A stretch of 64,000 nt of DNA from Bolinopsis microptera (GCF_026151205.1 NC_087077.1:7989983-8053982), one strand, 5' to 3'; shown: positions 1 to 12,835, counted from the stretch's first letter. Program-made: numbers and translations. The notes: a model not told the origin generated them from the letters alone.

Positions 1-856
1 TTGTAATATAAATAGTAGGTCTGCAGATAGGAGATCATATCTTGAAGATGCAAATGTCAACAAACAGGAAATTACCGCTGAGATAATTACAGTTTAAACA
101 TGGTCATGGGTTCAACATCATTGTTTTGCTACACTGAAAGTGATATCTGATCAATTTGGACCCACCTCTTTTTCTAGTCTAAATAAACTGCAAGTGTTGA
201 ACGAAACCGTGCAACAAATTTATATGGATTGCATTATTGCACAAGGGTTTTCCCTATTCCTTTTTAAAGCCATAATAACATTTAGACTATTCAGTCCCAG
301 TTCACCAGTCACATATTCAACCTCGCTAATTTCGTTATCGAGTGTCACACGTGGCTCTAGACCTCCAGCAATGTCCCAAAGTTAGGGAAGTTAATAAAAA
401 CAATTGCACACACATCTGGTCCCAACATTGGGCCGGGGGAGAGTATAATACTAATTAGTGAGCGCAAGACTTGTTCAATGAGGGACGCTCCATTGGTGGT
501 AGACATGTTGAGAACTGAATAAAAACAGGATTAACGCTGGAGCTACGGGACGAATGCTCAGTGTAGAACAATAGAAACCTAATCACGATCAAGATGAATA
601 CCGGACATAATAAAATAGAACAGACTGAAATAAGAAAACTGGTGTCTCAGTGTGAGACGCTTTCCAGTTGAGAAGAGACACTGACTTAAAACGGATTTAT
701 TGAGATTTCCAGGTGAAATGAATCGCAACTATCGGAGACATTACTTTACGTGACCTGACTGGATGAGTGATAAAGATATTGGTAGTTTAGCACAATTAAA
801 AGATATATACGTAAAAGTTAAAGCAAGATAAGTTTTCTCACCTGTGTTGCATACAG
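1..856. other. Non-coding stretch, nothing recognised
   Basis: No coding exon, RNA gene or named repeat was recognised. Reading frames are short and lack family motifs. It may be intron of whatever gene owns the candidate exon at 857-1008. Confidence 0.4.
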
Positions 857-1008
857 GGTATGCTGTTATTGGAGCTATAGTGTCGGTTAGTTTCGTCGCA
901 GCAGCTTTCTTCTTCGTCCGTCAAAGAGGAGCGTTTGCTGTGATTCAAGTGCTGAACTGTCCTGTGGGGAAGATGAAGATTAATTACTACAAACTATTTA
1001 AAGCTTAA
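857..1008 (+). CDS. Candidate terminal exon encoding a transmembrane segment and short tail
   Basis: After a possible acceptor (ttgcatacag, ending at 856) a frame runs from TAT at 859 to TAA at 1006-1008. The predicted peptide is about 49 residues. It opens with a strongly hydrophobic run (AVIGAIVSVSFVAAAFFFV) that reads as one membrane helix, then a basic stop-transfer stretch (RQRG) and a short tail with several Lys and Tyr. That is the layout of the last exon of a type I single-pass membrane protein. The frame is open only back to a stop at 829-831, so upstream exons would be needed and none was found in the window. The family is not recognised. A chance open frame of this size is possible; the hydrophobic-then-basic order is the main argument. 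Confidence 0.3.
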
Positions 1009-1277
1009 ACCAGGGTTAAAACAAGGATATATTTAAGGATATATTCGTAATTACTAAATATAGTAATATGTGGATAATAATTACTATACGAACCGTGGGA
1101 ATGAGAATAAACCGAGTCCTGCACATTTCCCCAAGTAAGACTAAGATAACTGTACTTTAAGAATTGGGTAACTTATGACATTTGAGCTTTACAAAGTTTA
1201 CGCGTTCCATAAGTTGAGTACAAACTAGACCCTAGCTAGACAGTGGACAGTATGTGATGTGGCAGTACAAACATTCA

Positions 1278-1610
1278 TTTGATATCATCATTCTGTACGT
1301 GTGTTCTACTGTAAAAGGACGAGAAATGGAGCACAGATGTTAATACATAGACACAGAGTTTTTGATACCTGCGACCTAAATAAATTTGTCACCATGACAA
1401 CAAATTAAGTTTGGTAGAAGCGCCATGTTCATTGTTCAGGGTCGAGCTCAGGCTTATGTTCTACTGAGATTTGATATCATCTTCCAGCTTTACTGAGCTG
1501 TAATATGTTACTGTGTAACGAGAAATGGAGCACACATGTCAATATAGACACAGAGTTTTTGATACGTGCGGCACAAAGTTTGTCACCATGGCGACAAATT
1601 GTTTGGTAGA
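1278..1610. repeat. Diverged tandem duplication, unit about 190 bp
   Basis: Two copies begin at about 1278 and 1469 (both tttgatatcatc). They share the blocks gagaaatggagcaca, agacacagagtttttgatac and tttgtcaccatg. The copies have diverged by substitutions and small indels. No coding potential is shared between them. Confidence 0.6.
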
Positions 1611-4176
1611 GGCCTCTTAAGGGATGTCCTATGATACCATGTGATTTAAATAGTACGGTGAAAGGCACGAGATATGATTCTGTGACGTCAATTTGGACAG
1701 GAAGTTGGAAAGAAGAGAATTAGTGAGGTGTCGAACAAAGAGACAAAGAGTCAAGGGAGAGGGTTTCAGTTTCTTAAGTGAAATTATGGGACGGATATTT
1801 TGTGGCCGGTAGAATTTTGGCAGGTAGAAGAGGGGATCTATTTTAGTCGACTTTACCGTTTGGAGCATACGGACATAAGAGAACAGCGATACATGATATA
1901 TTTCAGCCGCTACATATTCAAAAAGGCTTCAGTTTACAAAACGGACTAACTCTTCCGTCTGTATCCATAACTGTAGAACTTCTGTCTCACAAGTTATCAC
2001 ATACAGATACAGCAACTAAATAGATAAGGATTCAATTTGGTTCCTCTAAAAAGTTACTTTGGTCTTTCGCTTTTCAACAATTCTATCTTCAAACGTATTC
2101 TCCTTTGTGTGACAGCTCTAATTACCGCAACTGACAAATTACTCCTGACCAACGATGACAAGCTGATCAGTAACTTCCGTTTTGTTAAACAGAATGTGTC
2201 AAAAACGTGCCCATCCGTAAAACAAGATCCCACATTTAGTTAATACTACACACATATATATCAGCTCAGTGTTGAACAGTGATTTTAATCAAAGAGAGCT
2301 ATTTATAATTGGCGGAAGAATATAGATAACTTGCCCGATGAAAGATGGCGGGGTTGTTGAAAGATGGAAACAAAGCCACAAATTTAGTTTTAAACATCAT
2401 GGTAATTATCAGCAACAGTTAAATTGAATGCTATCTTTAATCTTTAATCCTTCCGACACATTTCCCGGAGTATATCGGTTAAATGTAGGGGTTGTGCCGC
2501 GCTGGCCTCTGTCGCCCAGTGCCGGGGGTAAGTACAGATAGCTCATAGTTTGAGAACGCTTACAATGTGTTCGGCCTCCACATGTTATAGAATGGTATGT
2601 GCATTGTGGGCTTCTATCAACGGATAGTAGTTTTACCAAATTATAAATTTTATTTAAGACAAAAGAAAATCAATTAGCTGAGACACCGGCTAGTATGGTC
2701 AGTAAATGACGTACAAAAGGAGTAATGTTTGATGCTAAGGCAAGGCGTAGTAATTAGATTGTACACCTTGCTTTGTAAAAATGTATTGCAGTTGCATTTC
2801 GTGTCGAGCAACTAGCAGACGCTCGTATGTGCATTAAAAACCACATACTCGCTCGGATAAAGAGAGAGCATGGCAGTAAAATCACATATATATAATTGTC
2901 GCAATTTTTATTTTGCTAGCAATTCTAAGAATCCAAATATCTTACAATTCCAGGAAAGCCAACCACTTACTTGTTTCTAGTTGAGTATCGTCGGAGGTGA
3001 GTAATCCAATCATTAGTGTCTTTAGCATTATCCGCCTTCAGAATTATCTGAACCCTTAAGTTGCAATTCTGAAAGATTAACGCGTGTCAGGTTTATTATA
3101 ATATAGGACACTTACGCAAATGTTTAACCTCCGTCTCTCTCTCTCTCTCTCTGAGCAAATCTCTCTCTGAGCAACTCTCTGAAATTGCTGAAATCTCGCT
3201 CATACTACTGGTGGATAGGCTGCTTGATCGTGGGCGACTATCGTCACTGACCATTCATTGACGTTGTTCGAGCCTTTATTCATGGTTTGAAGTTCTAGCA
3301 TATAAAGCAGGTGAATGATAGTGAGATGCCGACAATGATTATATACTACTTTTTGTATAGACCCCGTAACAATTATGTTGTGATGAAAAACTTTATATCA
3401 CAATGGAGTATTATTATTTTCAGTTGAAACTTATCAAGAACACTAACTTATCACGAACACTAAATTTCTCATTTCTCACGGAACCACTGCGAGAGTCCAG
3501 TGTGCGTCATCATTATAACTCATAACAATAGACAATTTGAGTAACATAATCGTCTGGAACAGACTCCCGCACCTAGGTGACCGTCACATGTGGTCAAAAT
3601 CAGTGGTCCGTGAAATCAATAGCAAGTTCAAATGGCTCCCAGATAAACATCTGGTCAACTCGACTTGATATCTAATTTTTAGATGAGGCATATAAGCCAG
3701 CTCAGTAGAACTTACAGGTTTGAAGTGGTAATGGTACTTCCTATTCGAGGAATCTCTTAATTACCGTTAACATATTTAAGTCGTGACTCATGGATCTATG
3801 GTTAAGACTTAAGATATATAAGACACACATATGTACAGTGCGGCAGGGGCCGGGGGCACGCTTGGGCTTGCCCCACTTCAGACCTTATGTCAGTAAAGTG
3901 TAACAGTGATAGGGAGATACCATAATGGGTTCATTCTGAAATTAGTTCCATAATCATGGGTGAAATGGGACGCCCGACCGTTTGACCAACCACACAGCTG
4001 TAAATAATACACGTGACCATTTTAGAGGAGCAGTGACCAGTCGAGCGTGACCGCTTATAGCTAATAGCTATATATGATAATCAGTTGTAATAGCGGCGGC
4101 GAATGTACGCTAATCGTCCACATTTACAGGTCGTTTTAAAATTCAACAACGAGTACCGAATGTTGAGAATAATGAG
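1611..4176. other. Non-coding stretch with a short CT microsatellite
   Basis: No gene is recognised. A (CT)n microsatellite with an adjoining imperfect ctctctctgagcaa repeat lies at about 3133-3180. Other short open frames have no motifs. Confidence 0.4.
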
Positions 4177-4236
4177 CGGGGGGGGGGGGGGCGGGGGTGG
4201 GGTACACTACACCCCCCCCCCCCCCCCCCCCCCCCT
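4177..4236. repeat. Facing G and C homopolymer runs
   Basis: A G-rich run (4178-4202, broken only by one C and one T) is followed after about 10 bases by an uninterrupted C run to about 4235. The two can pair as a hairpin, and either strand could form a G-quadruplex. It resembles the G/C-tipped ends of the element at 29391-33693, but no element can be delimited here. Run length is likely to be unstable in assembly. Confidence 0.6.
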
Positions 4237-4239
4237 TCG

Positions 4240-7200
4240 CGAGCAGTCGTCTTTTAAACATTCATCCCCATTTCGACTGTCATCCGGACTCGTTTTTTAA
4301 AAGAGCTGACACCGTGTTAAGGGCACACACAGACATGTATAATTAGAATTAGGTTGAAGAAGAGGAGAGCTAGGAGTCAGAACGGTGTCTGAAGACCGGA
4401 TAGAGAAGTGTGAATGGCGGCGTGTACCACTGTACCGTGCCTCATCAACTGATGTGACATGTAACAGTACCGTAACTTGGACTAATTAGAGAGACTCATG
4501 TTGGACGCCACAGGACTTGGATTATAACAGGGGGTATAACAATCGCTATTACTTCTTGGGGACCTTTGAATAGTATAAAACTTCTTCATGAGGAAAATAA
4601 AGGACGCTTAAATAAAGAAATTCTTTCTCCTACACACTTACCATTCACGTTTATATCAATGGTGCAAAGTTCTTATCACCACAATAACATAATAGAGTCC
4701 ACATAAGCTCTATAATTTATAAATATAATATATAATATACGATATAAAACCAGTAAGAGGTAACTTGTCAACAACAAGCTCTATTATAATTTACTAAGTT
4801 GTCACGTGTTTCTGTCTCTCTGTAACAAGGACAATATATTGACAGTGTATTGAGTTTCTTGTGATGAAATATGGGATAACAGCTGTTCCCAGAGTTAGAC
4901 ACACAGTAGGACCTAGGAGAGAAGCTCTGAGTTGAGCGCTGTTAGGTGAATGATCTGCCAACAACCGATGATAATATATAACTTATATTGTTATCTTTAA
5001 CGGGAGAGAGAGTTGCAACGTGATGATAGGTTAACCTATGGTAAGTTGAACTGGCAAGTTTGAGCTATCTATAAAACGGTGAATTTACATTGTTTTATGA
5101 ATAGCTATTCTGAACTATGTGCACCTTTCTACTATACCGGTAATAAGTTGAGAAAAGACAATGACTGCCACTTGCACGGTATTGTTTACCTGGTCTTACT
5201 CTAGAGTCTCTCTTGTGCTCTAGGTGAGAATTTCACAAACAATGATCTCACAATAATCACATAAAGTCTAGAAAGTTGAATTAACACCTTCATCTCTCTC
5301 CGGGCAGAGAGTTTAACAAGTTTATTATAACTTATTTTGTAGTTGGTCTGTGAGTGTGTGGGATATAATTTAAGTTACATACCACATTACGGCGGTCTAC
5401 AGACCCTGTCCAGACACACTTCACAACGACCTCACATGTCAGTCCGAATAGTTCTGGACTTTAATTCGTTTTACTAAGGAACGGGGACGTTTTAACGTCA
5501 TGTTGTTCTATGTTTTCTTCTTCGCAGCAGGCCAGGAGAGCTCTTCAATGTGAGGTGTATGCTGTGTTCTGAAGTTATCTCTCTCGGACAAGGGTTTAAA
5601 TTTTACGAAACAAGAAGCACCACGATGCTGGTCTAACTCGGGAGACGCCTTACGCCCTTAAATTATCCGGCTGAGTTCCGGTCTTTTAATAATCTAAACC
5701 AGGTACAGCATTAGGCAGTAAGTTTCCAGTTTATAATTAGAACTCAAGATCTCATCCGGACAATGAACTATAGTCTGCGAACATTGGTTTAGTAACTAAA
5801 ATACGACCCAGAGTCATATACAAGAGAATGTGTAATTACTAATTACATAACATGGGACTGTGATTCACTGCCATGATCAAATTGAAAAGTGGTGGTATGT
5901 ATTTTCTTTACCAAGTCAGGCAGTCTTTACTTTTTAACTGCCAAAGTGAGGTGAGATGACTTAGACTGATCTTCACGCAGCTTTTTCTCAGTTTATATTC
6001 TTAACATTATATTCGATTATTTCCAAGCAAAAGCTAATTGACTGTATTACTTTCGGCACACAACCCTCACGAAAATCACCCTTATAATTATTCTATGTGT
6101 ACACGCTCAACTTATGCCCTGGTAATAATTAGCATGATCGTTCGCCATAGAAGAGGTTTCGCATTTATTTTTGAGAACAATACACAAAACCATATAATTA
6201 TAATCATGAGATGGTAGGACAAATTACAATTATGAGCATAAAGAGGAAGGCATAACGTTTACTAGAAACAAGATCACGTGACTGCTCACGTGATAGGTCA
6301 CGAGCCGCACAATGGCTTTGTGGTAGGATCCAGGTTAAATGCGGATATTGTTTGAGGCTGCTCGGCCAATCGTACGGGCTATTTTGGGTCACGAGCTGTG
6401 GAATGAACCTATGAGGATGCAGCACACAGTGGCTGAGTAGCCTGGCAAATTAAAAACAAGTGATAATTAAGATGATAATGTATATTGCAGAGACCAGGTC
6501 GCGCTATTTACCGTTGCATATAATGTAAATCTGGGGTAATTACCGCCGATAGACCACATGAAAACTCGTAAAGTTACAAGCCTCAACTTGCCCAGCGTTC
6601 TCCCCAGCACGATCATTAGGCTTTCTCCGGGGGGATATAAATCTAATTTTTAGAAATCACGCGACCTGGAGGTCGCTGAAAGGTGCTAAGTTGAACTGTG
6701 TGGCTGAGGACGTGGTCACGTTTCAAAGCTACTATTATCCTGAACACAAAACACAGCAGAGTATTGAATTGGAAATTTTAAATGGGTGCTGACCACAAAA
6801 GACGAAACAATTACATATTCAGCGAAAGCTCTAGAAAATATGCTAATATAGAAATTAGAATATTGCTAAATATTGTACCGATGCAAAAGCTTATATCTTG
6901 CGGCCTTCAATTCTGCCTATAAGAGCCAAGCCTCAATACTCATAAGATCGTTACATTAGTGTAACAGGTCTAGGTCCCATTGGGCCCATTGGCGGTCACA
7001 ACTTAAGTCACTTAGCAAGCCATTGTTCAGTAATATAACTATCGAAACCGTGAATTGACAGAGCCGCCCTTGCTTGTCCCGGAGTTCGGAGAATAACGAA
7101 ACCGAACAATGATTGCAAACTGCAAGGGTACACAATTCCTCATATAATGTAACTGCATTACGTAATTCAATAATAGCGGAGAGGAGAAAATGTCCTCCAA

Positions 7201-7255
7201 AAGAAACATAATGGGAACGAATGTAACGAAATTAATGAGGGGGAGTAGTACTCAC
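4240..7255. other. Non-coding stretch, nothing recognised
   Basis: No recognisable coding exon or repeat was seen on either strand. It would be downstream intron if the minus-strand PH-like exon at 7256-7446 is real. Confidence 0.35.
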
Positions 7256-7446
7256 AGGTTTGATACAGATGCTGTTTGCCAAGTAGTGAACAACGTCGTA
7301 GTCGTTGAGCAGCAGGAATCCTCTGATCTGGTTTTCGTGTTTGTTGGCCCACCAAACGAGATAGGTCAGGGCCGGGGAACTGTACAGACAGGTAAAAACT
7401 CTCTTCCATTTCTGTTTCTTGTGCGGTCTGTTCAACCACAAATAAC
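7256..7446 (-). CDS. Candidate exon of a PH-domain protein
   Basis: On the minus strand a good acceptor (acattttgcag) precedes the exon and a strong donor (CCT|gtgagt) follows it. The exon is 191 nt: two bases of a split codon plus 63 codons, ending in phase 0. The peptide starts YLWLNRPHKKQKWKR and reads like the first half of a pleckstrin-homology domain: G-Y-L strand, a basic loop, the W-K-R strand, an A-L-T-Y-L strand, then G-F-L-L-L-N-D. In PH domains this part binds phosphoinositides or proteins at membranes. The rest of the domain was not located with confidence. The plus-strand frame over the same bases has no motif and is judged a shadow. Family assignment is by eye. Confidence 0.4.
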
Positions 7447-8047
7447 CTGCAAAATGTTGCGTGTGAACGATACTTCCGAAAATTTTGATTATTTGAACTT
7501 TGCTTATGGACATGTTACGGGGGAGTGACATGTGAGCGGCAGTTTTCAAGATGAAATACTTGCTCCACGACTCCTGTCAAGCAGCAGACAAGCATGTTTA
7601 AATTCTGACCGACTCGTTTAATAACGTCTCACATTACCGGGAATAGAAGCTCTAAGTTTTAATTAAATATTAAAAACTACTAGCTATCCACTGGTTACTG
7701 CGACTGGTTAATATTTAACAGAGCCTGTGCCCTATTCTCAGTATAATAGCTTGTTTCCGAGAATCACACCACAATCTGAGTACAGGCTTAAGAACTCATT
7801 GTCCATTCGACAAGGAAGCCACATAGCATTACATTGAAAGTGAGGTGAGTAGTATTGGTATAGGTAATAAAACCAAGTACAGCACATGAGTCTGTTCGTA
7901 TAATTCTGGTGAGGGAAGAACACAGGCATCACAGGATGATTCCCATGTTCCGGAATAAGTTTATGACGTCCAGGGACCGGAAACTTTAACTGCACCAATT
8001 AAAGAACACTTAATATCTTAATTTTCAAATATACATAGTTCAAGTGC
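7447..8047. other. Non-coding stretch upstream of a LINE insertion
   Basis: No motif-bearing frame was seen. An isolated gtgagt at about 7844 follows a frame closed by stops, so it is not supported as an exon. Confidence 0.4.
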
Positions 8048-9070
8048 TTAGGTCCTTTATTGTTTGTCATTTTTATCAATGACTTGCCTGATTGTATTAA
8101 TGGTATATCAAAACTGTTTGCAGATGATCTTAAAGTTATTATGGATGCCAATGACACTGAAAGCACTTTCAATATGTTAGAAAGCTTGCAAAACTGGCAA
8201 AATGTGTGGCTGTTAAAGTTTAATCCTAGCAAATGCAAAATAATGCATGTTCCATTTAATGAAAATCCCCTTCAAGAATATGTATTTAGTGGTGTTACAC
8301 TTGAATGTATTGAAGCAGAGAAAGATCTTGGAGTTTTAACTTCTTCAGATTTGAAATGGTCGAAACATATTAAAAGTTGTATTAGTAAAGCAAACAGTAT
8401 GATTGCATGGGTTACAAGGAATCTCATTATAAGAGAAATTAATGTTATGAGAAATGTTTATAAAACTATAATTAGACCCCACTTGGAGTATTGTGCTCAG
8501 TTGTGGTCTCCACCTGCCTGCCATGGGAATTGGGCTACTATCATTGAACTGGAAAATGTCCAGAGAAGGTTCACACGCCTTATTGATGATATTGGAACAC
8601 TTCCTTACAGTGAAAGGTTGGATGCCTTACAGATTACAACACTCGCAGAGAGACGGGTTAGAGGAGATTTGATTGAAGCCTACAAAATTGTAAATGGATT
8701 GGTTGAGTATGGAAAAGATATTTTCAATTTAAGTAGATCGGGAGATAAAATTGTTAGCACTAAATCTAACAATATTGATAGAAATATTAAAACCTTGTCT
8801 AATAATTTTCTATCAGAGCGTGTTATCAGCTTTTGGAATAAATTGCCATCTTTTGTTAGAAATTCAGTGTCTGTTATTGATTTTAAAATTAATCTAGAAG
8901 AATTTAAAAAGACTAATAATTTAGTAGACACAGGCAACTTTTGGGAAGTGTCAAATATAGTTTTAGCAAAAATAGAGGGTGTAAATTATATCGAAAAGAA
9001 GAAGCAACAAGTCCAATATTTATATAAAAATCCTCGTGTTGCCAAGAGAAAGGGAATTAATATCTCATGA
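8048..9070 (+). pseudogene. 5'-truncated CR1-like LINE, C-terminal half of reverse transcriptase
   Basis: The open frame begins inside the reverse-transcriptase palm (LGPLLFVIFINDLP just before the catalytic F-A-D-D, which replaces the usual Y-A-D-D). It continues through the thumb and the conserved LINE C-terminal region (DLGV, HLEYC, NVQRRFTRL, RRVRGDLIEAYKI) to a stop at 9068-9070. The endonuclease, ORF1 and the first half of the RT are missing, so this is a dead 5'-truncated copy. It belongs to the same family as the copy at 40845-42212, with which it shares the GNW...ELE.VQR.FTR and E.RVRGDLIE blocks and the C-terminal PxVAKRK.NI motif. The frame itself has no internal stop, so the copy is fairly young. 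Confidence 0.85.
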
Positions 9071-9300
9071 ATTTGTTTTTATTTATTTATTTTTAAATTA
9101 ACGGTTTTTAACTTTTTAAACTTTTTTATATGTAAATAAATTATGACAATTATGTTAGTTATAGAATTTGTTTGTTTTTTTAATGACGAAGGCTGTGAAA
9201 TGTTCACAGTTCTGATAATGAGGAAATCAGAAAGAATGTTTAAAACTAGTGATGATGTTTATGTCATTATTCTTAATCTAATCTAATCTAATCTAAGTGC
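9071..9300 (+). repeat. LINE 3' end with pentameric tail
   Basis: AT-rich 3' untranslated region of the LINE just upstream. It ends in about four TCTAA/AATCT pentamers at 9270-9296. Short terminal microsatellites of this kind are known at the 3' ends of CR1/L2/Jockey-group retrotransposons instead of poly-A. Confidence 0.7.
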
Positions 9301-10280
9301 GATAGCATGGAAATGGGAGTTGGGACTGTGCATAGATTATAGAAAAGTAATGAGGGTCACAATATCATGAGGGTCACAAAATCATGTCATGAGGTCATAT
9401 CATTGAACGTTATAAGTTGGGGGGATGAAACAACAGTATTTCAAGGTAACAGGGTTGCTGAGGAGTAAACTGCGGAGAGCATATGGTTTGATGGGTGATA
9501 ACAGGAGTTAATGCCAGTACTGGTTTTAGAACTGCAGATTGAGGAACAGCCTTTTCTAAATTCTCCAGTTTAAGTTCATGGCACACATCGACAATTAGCG
9601 ATAAAAATATAAAATATGGAACCCGTGAAGAGCTGATTCAGATTTCAAAAACATTTTTGTTTAAGTAAGATAAGCAAAGTTTATGGTACGTCGTGAAGAT
9701 ACATGTTTCGAGACATCATCAGGTCAAACTGAACATTGAACGTCATTGGGTTTTTTTTTAAATCCCTTTAGCAACGATCAACCAGTCAGTCGTCAAGACC
9801 CACATTCAACAGGACGGTGCGGATTGATATTAATAAGATAAATGTTGGTTTGTAAGCTGGAAATGTATTTACCAGCAAAAAGTTTGGAGCTACTTTCCCC
9901 ATAAGACTGGACCTCATTGCTATAGGTCCGGACTTCGTATCTTCTTTTACTATTTCGATTAAACATAACTAAGGTTGGCAATGAGAACTATCATGAGCAA
10001 AGGTTACAAGACGTCGTGAACGGAGAATGGACTTGTGGACAAATTTACCGAAAATAGCATCAAAGGCGAATCGCTTGCGGAGTAAATTTGCAGTATCGAG
10101 TAAGAAAGAAGCTGTCGCCAACATAATGCGCGGCGCGATCGGCTTTGATATACCAAATAAAAAACTAAAATACCACCGATGAGACACGACTTTTTATGTA
10201 TTTTTTTGATTATTACAACTATCTAATATAATTCTAATACGTAATACCCGTACAATATTTGTTTGAAATATTAACAGATC
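9301..10280. other. Non-coding stretch, nothing recognised
   Basis: No gene or named element is supported. Minus-strand frames at 9793-10187 are short and without motifs. Confidence 0.35.
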
Positions 10281-11160
10281 GATTTTCGGTTAAATTTTAA
10301 CGGGTGATACTCGTAAAAGATATGTTTCAAATATTGGGATATTTGTTAACGGGTGATACTCGCAAAATATCTGTTCCATATACAGGACCGTCGACGAGTC
10401 CAACAAATATCTTGTAGGTTTACAATCTACCAGGACTCCTGGTAGGTTGTAAACCTACAAGATATTTGTTAAGGCGCACGTTATATCTCCGCCAAAAGCA
10501 TCTCCAATTTGATACGTACGAAATATGTTTATAGCTTCCTTGATTGTGCACTAAGTTGGCATTCTCTAACCAAAATTGAACGGGGAATCGTTTAAACATT
10601 AAAATCATTTTCGAGGAACCTCGACAAAATCTTCTCACGCTATTATTGATTATGCTTTTTATGTAGAAATACGTCAGTAGCGTTTTTGAGCTTGTACGTC
10701 TCTTTCAAAAGTATTCCAAGTGATTTGTATAAATGCATATATTAACTCTGAATACATTGCAAAATAATTTATCTCGATTCATGAAGTTTGAAAGAAGTTA
10801 CAGCAATGCGCGCAATTTGGGGAGTGTGCTTTTGGCGGAAATATAAACTGCGCCTATTTGTTAATTCAAATATCAGGACCGTCGCGACGAGTCCAATTCC
10901 AAACTCGGCGCGCATCCTGGTAGATTATAAACCTACAAGTAAAATTTTAAACCCAGAAACCCATACTGGATGGGGCTTAACTTTGAAAGTAAAAGAGTTG
11001 GAGACTTTCGGTTTTTTGTAACATGTTCCTTTTTTAAAAGTAACGTTACCACCCCAAGAGGAAAATTTAAAACAACGTATTTGTTGAGTTATCTCAAAAT
11101 CTCCCGAAAAGTCCCATTTCGGGCCGATCAAAAGTTTGCAACTTTAACTTTGCGGATTCG
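10281..11160. repeat. Dispersed hairpin-rich repeat family, two related copies
   Basis: The block taacgggtgatactcg occurs twice (about 10299 and 10345). The block ggaccgtc(gc)gacgagtcc occurs at about 10384 and 10876. The first copy contains a near-perfect hairpin at 10402-10470. Part of this sequence (ttcatgaagt...cagcaatg) recurs at about 20560-20660. No coding potential. It looks like a non-autonomous mobile or satellite-like family. Confidence 0.5.
10402..10470. repeat. Long hairpin of about 69 bp
   Basis: The left arm aacaaatatcttgtaggttt and its continuation to about 10435 is followed almost without a loop by its reverse complement, with one or two mismatches in arms of about 33 bp. 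A transcript would fold into a stable hairpin. Confidence 0.8.
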
Positions 11161-11282
11161 ACTTTGACCATTGTTAATGATTTGGCCCGGTGCGCGCTAC
11201 TTCGTAGCTCGTGCCATTGTCATACGTCGTATGACCCGCCGCGCACGAAGTGCGCGGCTCCCCCTGTAGCGTCGGCTCCCCC

Positions 11283-11766
11283 GGTTCCAATTAGATTAAG
11301 ACCTCTTCATGGAAACACAGTATTCCAGTATATTTATTTCTAGTTCCTGGCATCCAATAATTTAATTTGATTCCCCTTGATGGTTCCAATTAGATTAAGA
11401 CCTCTTCAGGGAAACACAGTATTCCAGTATATTTATTTCTAGTTCCTGGCATCCAATAATTTAATTTTATTCCCCTTGATGGTTCCAATTAGATTAAGAC
11501 CTCTTCATGGAAACACAGTATTCCAGTATATTTATTTCTAGTTCCTGGCATCCAATAATTTAATTTTATTCCTCTTGATGGTTCCAATTAGATTAAGACC
11601 TCTTCAGGGAAACACAGTATTCCAGTATATTTATTTCTAGTTCCTGGCATCCAATAATTTAATTTTATTCCCCTTGATGGTTCCAATTAGATTAAGACCT
11701 CTTCAGGGAAACACAGTATTCCAGTATATTTATTTCTAGTTCCTGGCATTCAATAATTTTATTTTA
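11283..11766. repeat. 99-bp minisatellite, about 4.9 copies
   Basis: Units start with ggttccaattagattaagac at 11283, 11382, 11481, 11580 and 11679. The spacing is exactly 99 bp and only a few substitutions separate the units (for example catgg/caggg). The regular period and low divergence indicate recent amplification. Confidence 0.95.
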
Positions 11767-11774
11767 TGATTGGG

Positions 11775-12176
11775 CGACATCTGTCCGACAGCGACATCTG
11801 TCCGACTCAGAAAATAGGTTATTTGGACAATAGTTTATGTCGGATCCTACCGTACGATTTTCTTAAAACTTTCCACAAAGTATGTTGGTTATAGGACGAA
11901 TAATCTGTGTAAGTTTGAGCGAGTTTCTATGTGCCAAGTTTAAGATATTACCTTAAACACAAAAAATATATCCAATTCGGTTGTTTCAGTGGTTCCAAAG
12001 CATATATCTGGAGATCCAACGATACGATTTTCTTGAAACTTTCTAGATAGTAAGATAGCTTTAAGACAAATAACTTGTGCAAGTTTGGATAAATTTCTAT
12101 GTGCCAAATTTGAGATATCACTTCAAATACACGAAAATAGTGCTGTCGGACAGATGTCGCTGTCGGACAGATGTCG
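11775..12176. mobile_element. MITE-like element with doubled inverted termini
   Basis: The left end carries two head-to-tail copies of cgacatctgtccga and the right end carries the inverse (tcggacagatgtcg twice). The 402-bp interior holds two diverged direct copies of a block containing tttctatgtgccaa. Related termini occur at about 12836-12892 and 16888-16992, and an inverted relative of the interior lies at about 19250-19400. No transposase is encoded, so it would be non-autonomous. Confidence 0.65.
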
Positions 12177-12179
12177 TGT

Positions 12180-12830
12180 TACCAAACTTGGATTTATTGT
12201 TATTTAATTTTGGATCTATTAAAATTATTATATTAACTGAATTACATTGTATAGACTGCATAGCAAAAGTTTGGAGCTTTGTCTGCTGAAAGTCAGTTTT
12301 TAAACGATTGAATGAATGAGTTACTGACTGATATCATAAGCTACAGTAGGGAACGTAGTGGTGAGTCTTTGTCAAGTTATGCAATTAAAATATTGTAACA
12401 AGTTAAGTTAGGAAGATTGTTTGTGATTGATATCATCGATTTTGATTTTAAAGGGTCTAAATTTCAGGAACTTGGACTCGACAGAATGATGACGTGGTGA
12501 CCATTATATCTGATATAACAAACGTGAAAAGTTACATGTTTTTTTACGTAAAGGTATGAACCAAAAGTGTTGCTTTTATTGGTGTTTCTTAAAACAAGAT
12601 TTTAGTGGGGCCAAACTATTTCCTAATACTTTAACTATCACGATAGATTTTGATTGAAGCTAATGGGACAAATCTAACCACAGAGTAAACCTTTAGCCGA
12701 TGTAGTAGAGACGAAATCCATACCTCAGAGGTTGCCAGCTAAACCAGTTAATCATTAAAATTGTTATTGTTAAAAGTGCAACAACCTGAGCCTTTGCACC
12801 GTGACATGGTCGGTAAGTCGGTAACACGAC
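12180..12830. other. Non-coding stretch, nothing recognised
   Basis: AT-rich sequence between two copies of the cgacatctgtccga repeat. No gene was seen. Confidence 0.4.
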
Positions 12831-12835
12831 TCGTG

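Noticed and set aside
7190-7528. Plus-strand 112-codon frame
   Set aside because: Overlaps the better-supported minus-strand PH-like exon and has no motif.
10384-10400. Hammerhead-ribozyme-like gacgagtcc motif (also at 10880)
   Set aside because: The partner core (GAAA after a closing stem) is missing in both copies. It is better explained as a short ggac/gtcc hairpin.
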